Shown here one piece after another: positions 1-4,933 of a DNA stretch of 7,012 nucleotides (within the stretch, counting starts at the first letter, position 1; the number at the start of each line of letters is the position of its first letter). The stretch is from positions 1 through 7,012 of the forward strand of contig VBDL01000203.1 of assembly GCA_005884255.1 (NCBI GenBank). The letters run 5' to 3'. A program made the position numbers and the translations under genes. Origin of the DNA: Betaproteobacteria bacterium (GTDB lineage: Bacteria > Pseudomonadota > Gammaproteobacteria > Burkholderiales > Burkholderiaceae_C). Below the pieces are notes generated by a model. The model was not told where the DNA came from. It saw only the letters and a list, made by a program, of their open reading frames with translations, and searched no databases.

Positions 1-1
1 C

Positions 2-511
2 AGCGCGACGCTGCAGTGGAGCTATGAACTGCTGTCCGAAGCCGAGCGCACGATGTTGCGCCGGCTGTCGATGTTCCGTGGCGGGTTCTCCGCGGAATCG
101 GCCGCGGCACTGGCCACCGACCACGGGCTGTCGGCCAGCCAGGCGATCAACGAGCTGGCACGCCTCAGCGCGAAGTCGCTGCTGTACTCGAATGCCGATG
201 GCGAGCGGCCGCTATTCTTCATGCACGCGTTGACGCGCACGTTCGCGCAGGCTCAGCTGCGCGCGCAGGGCGAGCTGCCGCAGGCTGCGCGGCGCCACGC
301 CCAGCACATGTCGAGCCTGCTGTCGCAGGCTCGAGCGGACTGGCCGCTCCTGACCCGAACGGAATGGCTCGCCCGCCACGCCTTCATCACGGACGACGTG
401 CAGGCGGCCATTGCGTGGGCGCTCGCTACGCCAGCGCAGTTGCCGCTGGCCATCGAGCTGCTCGACGCGGCATGGATGCTGCTCGAAGCCCCTAACGCGG
501 ACCATCCTTGA
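2..511 (+). CDS. C-terminal part of a winged-helix / NB-ARC ATPase transcriptional regulator, 5' cut by window and apparently 3' truncated
   Basis: The frame is open from base 2, so the gene begins outside the window. The first residues (SATLQWSYELLSEAERTMLR, then RLSMFRGGF) match the signature that follows the NB-ARC ATPase in predicted-ATPase regulators (COG3903 type): 'LDWSYxLLxxxER..LRRLSVFxGGF'. A helical segment follows, with a HALTRTFAQ motif and an ARRHAQHM motif, like the 'H.L.R.YA..KL' and 'RRHA.Y' motifs of that family. Such proteins normally continue for several hundred residues of TPR-like repeats. Here the frame stops about 35 codons after the conserved 'D.VQAAIAWAL' block, in a short tail (LLEAPNADHP) that I do not recognise. 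The last 20 bases overlap the end of the convergent OsmC-like gene. The family call is fairly secure. Whether this shortened version works as a regulator is unknown; it may be a pseudogene remnant. Confidence 0.75.
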   Translation, partial: SATLQWSYELLSEAERTMLRRLSMFRGGFSAESAAALATDHGLSASQAINELARLSAKSLLYSNADGERPLFFMHALTRTFAQAQLRAQGELPQAARRHAQHMSSLLSQARADWPLLTRTEWLARHAFITDDVQAAIAWALATPAQLPLAIELLDAAWMLLEAPNADHP

Positions 512-857
512 AGTTCTCCAGGCTGACAATGGACACGGAGCCCGAGCGCAGCAGCCGATACACCACGCAGGCGTCGGCCGCTTCCACCAGAGATGTCTGC
601 TGATCTTCGGACAGCATGCCCGACACCTGGATCAGGCGAGTGACGATCCAGCCGGCATCGTCGAGCGTGTGACTCACCTCGACTGTCAGGCGCCGGATCG
701 GTGCGGCTTCCCCTTCGAGGACGCTCTTGGCGGCCAGCAGCGTGCACGCCGCAAGGCTGGCATCGAGCAGGTCGTACACGCTCGCACTCTGCAGTTCCAC
801 ACCGTGTCCTACGTCGCATGTCGTCCGGCCCTGTGCGGGTGTCCAATCGGCGCGCAC
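492..857 (-). CDS. OsmC-like family protein (putative thiol peroxidase), GTG start
   Basis: The 121-residue product has the OsmC layout. An N-terminal strand (VRADWTPAQG) is followed by the first cysteine motif 'YDLLDASLAACT' (Cys38) at the head of the central helix. A beta strand, 'IVTRLIQVSGMLSEDQ', leads to the second cysteine motif 'ADACVVYRLL' (Cys97). OsmC/Ohr proteins use these two cysteines to reduce organic or fatty-acid hydroperoxides in the cytoplasm. The usual 'C-P/M-V-H' after the second cysteine reads C-V-V-Y here, so the conserved His is Tyr. I chose GTG at 857 because GGAGG (863-867) sits 5 bases upstream and the start falls one base after the stop of the LuxR gene. An in-frame ATG at 911 would overlap that gene by 53 bases and add a Cys-rich leader unlike the family. 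The C-terminus overlaps the tail of the convergent regulator by 20 bases. Peroxidase activity is inferred from family. Confidence 0.72.
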   Translation of the reverse strand: MRADWTPAQGRTTCDVGHGVELQSASVYDLLDASLAACTLLAAKSVLEGEAAPIRRLTVEVSHTLDDAGWIVTRLIQVSGMLSEDQQTSLVEAADACVVYRLLRSGSVSIVSLENFKDGPR

Positions 858-858
858 G

Positions 859-1458
859 TCATCCTCCGGACAGCACGGACATATCGGCGACGAGGCCGCG
901 TTCGGTGGCAATGGCGGCCGCCTCTGTGCGCGTGGTCGCCTGCAGCTTCTCGAGGATGGCCTTCACGTGAGCCTTGACAGTCCCCACGGCGATGCCGAGG
1001 TGGCGGCCGATCGTCTTGTTGCAGCAGCCCTTGGCCAGCAGCCGCAGCACGTCGGTCTCGCGCGACGTCAGCGCCTCGCGCGTCAGGCTGTCCGCGATGC
1101 TGTGCGCGACAGCGTCGCACAGGTAGCGCGAGCCGCGGCCGAGCATGCGTACGCCGTGGACCAGCTCGCCGATGTGGCAGCGCTGCAGCACGTACCCATG
1201 GACGCCGCCGCGAATGGCATTTTGCACATCCCACTCGCGCTCGATGTGGCTCACCACCAGGATGCGGAGCCCGCTGCCGGGGCGCGTGCGCAGCAGCGCC
1301 AGTGCGCCGCGGTAATCGGTGACGACGACACCGGCTGGCCCCTGGACGAGGTGACCCTCGATCACCGTGATCCCGGGCTGCGCACCCAGCACCGCCGCAA
1401 GGCCCGCGCTGACCACCGGATCCTCATGCCTGACGAACACCTTCAGAACGCCGTCCAT
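859..1458 (-). CDS. LuxR/NarL-family response-regulator-like transcription factor with atypical receiver domain
   Basis: The protein has 199 residues. Residues about 4-110 resemble a CheY-type receiver: the acidic pocket is 'HEDP' (Glu12, Asp13), the candidate phospho-acceptor is Asp48 in 'VVVTDYRG', and the switch Ser is Ser70 in 'LVVSHI'. The lysine normally found in 'GYxLK' is Gln92 in 'GYVLQR'. The stretch between strand 2 and strand 3 is about a dozen residues shorter than usual, as if helix 2 were lost. Residues about 128-190 are a good LuxR-type helix-turn-helix, with 'LTSRETDVLRLLAKG' then 'TVKAHVKAILEKL'. The start ATG is preceded by GGAG eight bases upstream. It is transcribed divergently from the hydrolase operon and is probably its regulator. 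No sensor kinase is visible, so signalling by phosphorylation is doubtful. The DNA-binding call is strong; target and signal are inferred. Confidence 0.85.
   Translation of the reverse strand: MDGVLKVFVRHEDPVVSAGLAAVLGAQPGITVIEGHLVQGPAGVVVTDYRGALALLRTRPGSGLRILVVSHIEREWDVQNAIRGGVHGYVLQRCHIGELVHGVRMLGRGSRYLCDAVAHSIADSLTREALTSRETDVLRLLAKGCCNKTIGRHLGIAVGTVKAHVKAILEKLQATTRTEAAAIATERGLVADMSVLSGG
863..867 (-). promoter_or_regulatory. Shine-Dalgarno GGAGG for the OsmC-like gene, inside the LuxR gene's last codons
   Basis: Read on the minus strand, GGAGG lies in the last codons of the upstream LuxR gene. It is followed by five bases (containing the TGA stop) and then GTG at 857. This spacing fixes the start of the OsmC-like gene and implies translational coupling between the two. 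Confidence 0.6.
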
Positions 1459-1591
1459 GCTCAGCTCTCCGCTTGATGGGGCTTGTTGCGCAGCCCTTGT
1501 GCGGATGTTCGCCGAGTCGCGCGCGAATCGCGAGTTAAACGCTGTGAAGTGTTGCTGCGGACGCGGGATCAAGCCGTCCCTCGGGGGGCCG

Positions 1592-1620
1592 TTGCCTCTC
1601 TCCAAAGAGAGATTTAGGAT
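1592..1620 (+). promoter_or_regulatory. Candidate sigma70 promoter for the hydrolase operon
   Basis: TTGCCT (1592-1597) as the -35 box and TAGGAT (1615-1620) as the -10 box are separated by exactly 17 bases; each matches 4 of 6 consensus positions. Transcription would start near 1627, leaving a leader of about 78 bases before the ATG at 1705. The match is moderate, but the spacing is ideal and the location is right. Confidence 0.42.
1596..1611. promoter_or_regulatory. Perfect 6-bp dyad (CTCTCT-CCAA-AGAGAG), candidate operator
   Basis: CTCTCT at 1596-1601 and AGAGAG at 1606-1611 form a perfect inverted repeat with a four-base centre. It is AT-richer than its surroundings and lies almost wholly within the spacer of the candidate promoter at 1592-1620, where a bound regulator would directly control RNA polymerase. 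It could alternatively form a small hairpin, but that would matter only if a transcript started further upstream. Confidence 0.4.
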
Positions 1621-1704
1621 TGCTCGCGCTCCCACAGACTCGCGAAGTGGCTCAGCGCATGCCGCGGCCCGCATCACCCGCTCTACCTCTGAAAGGAACG
1701 CACC

Positions 1705-2358
1705 ATGCCCCTCACCGCCAAGCCCACGCCCGGCTCCCTGCTTCTCACGCCCAAGGACCACGCGTTGGTGATGATCGACTTCCAGTCGCAGATGGCCTTT
1801 GCCACCAAGTCGATCGACGCGATCATGCTGCGCAACAACGCCGGGCTGATCGCCAGTGCCGCGGCCGGCTTCAAGGTGCCCACCGTGCTGACCACCGTCG
1901 CGGAGAAGAGCTTCTCCGGGCCGATGTTCCCCGAAGTCACCGGTCCGTTCCCCGGGCAGGAGCTGGTCGACCGCACGTCGATGAACACCTGGGAAGACGC
2001 CAACGTCATCAAGCTCATCAATGCGATCGGCAAGGAGCGCCTGGTGTTCGCCGGCCTGTGGACCTCGGTGTGCATCGTCGGCCCGGTGCTGTCCGCGCTG
2101 GACCAGGGCTACCAGGCCTATGTGGTGACCGACGCGTGCGGCGACGTGTCGACCGAAGCCCACGAACGCGCGGTGGAACGCATGGTGCAGGCCGGAGCGC
2201 GCCCGATGACCGCGCTGCAATACCTGCTCGAGCTGCAGCGCGACTGGGCGCGCGGCGACACCTACGAGCTCACCACCGGCATCGCGAAGACTTACGGCGG
2301 TTCGTATGGCCTCGGCGTCATCTACGCCAAGACCATGTTCGGCGCCCACGAGGGCTGA
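1705..2358 (+). CDS. Isochorismatase-fold cysteine hydrolase, YcaC-like
   Basis: The 217-residue protein belongs to the isochorismatase/cysteine hydrolase superfamily (alpha/beta Rossmann-like fold, cytosolic). The catalytic Asp is in 'ALVMIDFQSQM' (Asp25), the basic residue is Arg90 in 'VDRTSMNTWED', and the nucleophile is Cys123 in 'FAGLWTSVCIVGP'. As I recall E. coli YcaC, these correspond to its Asp19, Arg84 and Cys118. The following 'ALDQGYQAYVVTDACGDVS' and the C-terminal 'LQRDWARG' block also fit YcaC (208 residues). Relatives hydrolyse amides, carbamoyl groups or nicotinamide-like compounds; the substrate here is unknown. The ATG is preceded by AAAGGA at a normal distance. It is the first gene of the plus-strand operon, followed by a hairpin and the XapX gene. 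It likely acts with the downstream amidohydrolase. Confidence 0.9.
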   Translation: MPLTAKPTPGSLLLTPKDHALVMIDFQSQMAFATKSIDAIMLRNNAGLIASAAAGFKVPTVLTTVAEKSFSGPMFPEVTGPFPGQELVDRTSMNTWEDANVIKLINAIGKERLVFAGLWTSVCIVGPVLSALDQGYQAYVVTDACGDVSTEAHERAVERMVQAGARPMTALQYLLELQRDWARGDTYELTTGIAKTYGGSYGLGVIYAKTMFGAHEG

Positions 2359-2366
2359 GTCGCCAC

Positions 2367-2389
2367 GGAGGCGGCGAGCCGCCGCCTCC
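2367..2389 (+). repeat. Perfect 10-bp inverted repeat (intercistronic RNA hairpin)
   Basis: GGAGGCGGCG (2367-2376) pairs perfectly with CGCCGCCTCC (2380-2389) across a three-base loop. It starts 9 bases after the hydrolase stop and ends 31 bases before the XapX start. No T-run follows, so it is not a standard intrinsic terminator. It more likely stabilises the 3' end of the upstream message or reduces downstream expression. The left arm contains GGAGG, so the folded form also hides an SD-like sequence. Confidence 0.7.
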
Positions 2390-2420
2390 TCCAGGCCTAA
2401 GCCATCCACCGGAGTCGCCC

Positions 2421-2659
2421 ATGAAGCCTTATCTCGTCTCGCTCGCCGTCGGCCTGCTGGTCGGCGTCATCTACGCGCTGTTCAACGTTCGCTCGCCGGC
2501 ACCGCCCGTCATTGCGCTGGTCGGCCTGCTCGGCATCCTGCTGGGCGAGCAGATCCCGCCGCTGATCAGACGAGCTCGTGGGTGCACGATCAGGTCAAGC
2601 CACGCATGTTCGGCCAGCTGCCCAAATGCAAAGATGTTGGAGAAGCGCGCCATGGCTAG
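2421..2659 (+). pseudogene. XapX-family (DUF1427) small membrane protein, apparent frameshift near its C-terminal third
   Basis: From the ATG at 2421 (GGAG six bases upstream) the frame gives an excellent XapX protein. A first membrane helix (SLAVGLLVGVIYALF) is followed by the signature 'NVRSPAPPVIALVGLLGILL' and then GEQIPPLIR. After about residue 50 (base 2570) this frame turns into unlikely sequence (RARGCTIRSSHACSASCPN) and runs without a stop into the amidohydrolase. In the -1 frame the same DNA reads 'SSWVHDQVKPRMFGQLPKCK' and ends at TAG 2657-2659. That resembles the usual XapX tail (a Trp followed by 'FG.LPK'), as I remember the family. Its stop overlaps the next ATG by 8 bases, an arrangement typical of coupled genes. 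I infer loss of one base between about 2562 and 2579, real or from sequencing. XapX function is unknown. Confidence 0.7.
2639..2642 (+). promoter_or_regulatory. Shine-Dalgarno GGAG deciding the amidohydrolase start
   Basis: GGAG lies 9 bases before the ATG at 2652. This supports independent initiation of the amidohydrolase there, rather than at the in-frame ATG at 2634 or at the XapX start. Confidence 0.5.
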
Positions 2660-4544
2660 CACCGCCCCGCCCGATCTGATCCTCCATCACGGCGTCGTCA
2701 CGACGCTGGACCGCGCCAAGCCGCTGGCCAGCGCGGTTGCCATCCAGGACGGCCGGTTCCTGCGCGTGGGCAGCGACGCAGAGATCGTGCCGCTCGCCGG
2801 CCCGGCCACCAAAGTGATCGACCTCAAAGGCCGCCGCGCGCTGCCCGGCCTGTGCGACAACCACACGCACATCATCCGCGGCGGCCTGAACTTCAACATG
2901 GAGCTGCGCTGGGACGGCGTGCGCAGCCTGGCCGATGCGATGAGCATGCTCAAGCGCCAGGTGGCGGTGACCCCGCCGCCGCAATGGGTGCGCGTCGTCG
3001 GCGGCTTCACTGAAGCGCAGTTCGCCGAGAAGCGCTTGCCCACGCTCGACGAGCTGAATGCCGTGGCACCGGACACGCCGGTGTTCATCCTGCACCTGTA
3101 CGACCGCGCGCTGCTCAACGCCGCCGCGCTGCGCGCCGTGGGCTACACCAAGGACACGCCCGAGCCGCCCGGCGGCCAGATCGCGCGCGATGGCCAGGGC
3201 AACCCCACCGGCCTGCTGCTCGCCAAGCCCAATGCCGCCATCCTCTACGCGACCTTGGCCAAGGGGCCGAAGCTGCCGCTGGAGTACCAGATCAACTCGA
3301 CGCGCCACTACATGCGCGAGCTCAATCGGCTCGGCATCACGAGCACGATCGATGCGGGCGGCGGCTTCCAGAACTATCCCGAGGACTACGAGGTGATCCA
3401 GAAGCTGGCCGATGCGGGGCAGCTCACCGTGCGCATCGCCTACAACCTCTTCACGCAGAAGCCGAAGCAGGAGAAGGATGATTTCCTGCGCTGGACAGCC
3501 GGCTCCAGGTACAAGCAGGGCGACGACTACTTCCGCCACAACGGCGCGGGCGAGATGCTGGTGTTCTCGGCCGCCGACTTCGAGGACTTCCGCCAGCCGC
3601 GGCCCGAGATGGCGCCGGAGATGGAGGGCGAGCTGGAGGACGTGGTGCGCATCCTCGCGCAGAACCGCTGGCCGTGGCGCATGCACGCCACCTACGACGA
3701 GACCATCCGCCGCGCGCTCGATGTGTTCGAGCGCGTCAACCGCGACGTTCCGCTGGAGGGCCTGCACTGGTTCTTCGACCACGCGGAGACGATCTCCGAC
3801 GCGTCGATCGAGCGCATCGCGGCGCTCGGCGGCGGCGTCGCCGTGCAGCCCCGCATGGCTTACCAGGGCGAATACTTCGTCGAGCGCTACGGCGCGGCCG
3901 CTGCCGAGGCGACGCCGCCGGTTGCGCGCATGCTGGCCAAGGGCATCAACGTGTCGGCGGGCACCGATGCCACGCGCGTCGCGTCGTACAACCCGTGGGT
4001 GTCGCTCGCTTGGCTCATCACCGGCAAGACGGTCGGCGGCCTGCAGATCACGCCGCAACGCAACTGCCTCGATCGTGAGACTGCTCTGCGCATGTGGACC
4101 GAGAAGGTGGCGTGGTTCTCCGACGAGGTCGGCCTGAAGGGCGTGATCCAGGAAGGCCGCCTCGCGGACCTCACCGTGCCGGATCGCGACTTCTACGCCT
4201 GCGCCGAATCGGAGATCGCCGACACCACAGCGCTCCTCACGGTGGTGGGCGGCAAGGTCGTCTACGGTGCCGGCGAGTTCGCCGCCTGGGACGACGCCGG
4301 GCCACCGCCGCCGATGCCCGACTGGTCGCCGGTGCGGCGCTTCGGCGGCTATGGCGCCTGGGGCGACAAGGAAGGCGCGACCATGCAGGCCGCGTTGCGC
4401 CGCAACGCCCTGCCCGCTTGCGGCTGCAGCAGTGCCTGCAATGTGCACGGCCACGACCATCTCGCCGCAGCGAGCCGGTCGATTCCGGCGGCGGACTTGA
4501 AGAGCTTCTGGGGAGCGCTCGGATGCGCGTGCTGGGCGGCATGA
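2652..4544 (+). CDS. YtcJ-like metal-dependent amidohydrolase (Amidohydro_3) with Cys/His-rich C-terminal tail
   Basis: The 630-residue protein starts with the beta-sandwich strand 'DLILHHGVVTTLD' and 'VIDLKGRRALPG', then enters the TIM barrel. Metal ligand candidates are His71 and His73 in 'CDNHTHIIRGG', His345 in 'RMHATYDE', His372 or His377 in 'LHWFFDHAE', and Asp439 in 'SAGTDATR'. The sandwich closes with 'GVIQEGRLADLTVPDRDFY'. Relatives are cytosolic hydrolases of N-substituted formamides, imides or similar amide bonds; the true substrate is unknown. The strand-4 region reads 'FRHNGAGEML' instead of the common 'K.F.DG..GS', so no carboxylated lysine is evident there. After the catalytic domain come Cys590, Cys592, Cys596, His599, His601, His603, then Cys625 and Cys627 three residues before the end. 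ATG 2652 is chosen for its SD and the 8-base overlap with the restored XapX stop. The same frame is open back through XapX, so a fused 707-residue product is possible. Confidence 0.88.
   Translation: MASTAPPDLILHHGVVTTLDRAKPLASAVAIQDGRFLRVGSDAEIVPLAGPATKVIDLKGRRALPGLCDNHTHIIRGGLNFNMELRWDGVRSLADAMSMLKRQVAVTPPPQWVRVVGGFTEAQFAEKRLPTLDELNAVAPDTPVFILHLYDRALLNAAALRAVGYTKDTPEPPGGQIARDGQGNPTGLLLAKPNAAILYATLAKGPKLPLEYQINSTRHYMRELNRLGITSTIDAGGGFQNYPEDYEVIQKLADAGQLTVRIAYNLFTQKPKQEKDDFLRWTAGSRYKQGDDYFRHNGAGEMLVFSAADFEDFRQPRPEMAPEMEGELEDVVRILAQNRWPWRMHATYDETIRRALDVFERVNRDVPLEGLHWFFDHAETISDASIERIAALGGGVAVQPRMAYQGEYFVERYGAAAAEATPPVARMLAKGINVSAGTDATRVASYNPWVSLAWLITGKTVGGLQITPQRNCLDRETALRMWTEKVAWFSDEVGLKGVIQEGRLADLTVPDRDFYACAESEIADTTALLTVVGGKVVYGAGEFAAWDDAGPPPPMPDWSPVRRFGGYGAWGDKEGATMQAALRRNALPACGCSSACNVHGHDHLAAASRSIPAADLKSFWGALGCACWAA
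4510..4515 (+). promoter_or_regulatory. Shine-Dalgarno GGGGAG for the DoxX-family gene
   Basis: GGGGAG lies inside the amidohydrolase coding region, 7 bases before the ATG at 4523. It favours that start over ATG 4541 (which forms an ATGA overlap with the upstream stop) and ATG 4550, both of which lack a good SD. Confidence 0.5.
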
Positions 4545-4933
4545 CAACAATGGCGATCCGCTGGCTGGCGCTGCTCGCGCTGTGCGCGGCCTACCTGCAA
4601 GGCGGCCTCAACAAGGCCCTCGACTTCGGCGGCGCCATCGCGGAGATGCAGCACTTCGGCTTGGCGCCGGCCGCGCCGCTGGCGTTGCTCACCATCGTGA
4701 TCGAGCTCGGTGCCTCGCTGCTCATCCTCAGCGGCATCTATCGCTGGGCCGGCGCGCTGGTGCTGGCGGGCTTCACACTCTTTGCCACCTTCGTGGCGAA
4801 CCGCTTCTGGGAGATGGTGCCGCCCGAGCGCTTCATGGCCGCCAACTCCTTCTTCGAGCACATCGGCCTCATCGGCGGTTTCATACTGATCGCATGGCAC
4901 GACTTGAAGCAGCCGCAGAACGAGCGCACGTGA
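4523..4933 (+). CDS. DoxX-family four-helix membrane protein
   Basis: The 136-residue product has four predicted membrane helices: IRWLALLALCAAYLQGGLNK; LALLTIVIELGASLLILSG; AGALVLAGFTLFATFVANRF; and EHIGLIGGFILIAWHDL. The first helix leads into the DoxX hallmark 'GGLNKALDFGGAIAEM.HFGL', and 'VIELGASLLILSGIYRWAGA' is equally typical. DoxX-family proteins are inner-membrane proteins, some linked to quinone-dependent oxidation, thiosulfate metabolism or redox protection. None of those roles is shown here. It overlaps the amidohydrolase end by 22 bases if ATG 4523 is used, or by 4 bases (ATGA) if translation starts at 4541. Its stop overlaps the next gene's GTG, so it is translated as part of the operon. 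Confidence 0.85.
   Translation: MRVLGGMTTMAIRWLALLALCAAYLQGGLNKALDFGGAIAEMQHFGLAPAAPLALLTIVIELGASLLILSGIYRWAGALVLAGFTLFATFVANRFWEMVPPERFMAANSFFEHIGLIGGFILIAWHDLKQPQNERT

Larger units (their letters stand above)
1459..1704. promoter_or_regulatory. Divergent intergenic regulatory region between the LuxR gene and the hydrolase operon
   Basis: This is a 246-base non-coding stretch between two divergent starts. It holds several symmetric elements: TTCGC and GCGAA half-sites (1508-1512 and 1523-1527) around the 10-base palindrome TCGCGCGCGA (1517-1526); TCGCGAGT (1528-1535), repeated inverted as ACTCGCGA (1638-1645); and a 6-bp dyad at 1596-1611 inside a candidate promoter. Such symmetry is expected of operator DNA, although short CG-rich palindromes also arise by chance at this base composition. 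I could not identify a convincing promoter for the LuxR gene itself. Confidence 0.5.

Noticed and set aside
411..977. A plus-strand open frame following the truncated regulator, as a possible continuation after a frameshift
   Set aside because: Its translation is antisense to the OsmC-like gene and shows no TPR or regulator motifs.
1459..2409. The LuxR reading frame stays open far upstream on the minus strand, suggesting a 516-residue protein
   Set aside because: The upstream part runs antisense through the well-supported YcaC-like hydrolase and has no recognisable domain. The ATG at 1458 has a good SD and begins the receiver domain.
1620..2420. The amidohydrolase frame is open back to 1620, suggesting a 974-residue protein
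   Set aside because: Bases 1705-2358 are clearly coding in another frame for the hydrolase. The Arg/His/Ala-rich translation in this frame is a GC-rich shadow.
2595..4550. A 651-codon open frame on the minus strand opposite the amidohydrolase
   Set aside because: The translation is low-complexity Arg/Ala/His/Gly typical of antisense shadows of GC-rich genes. The plus strand carries a complete family match.
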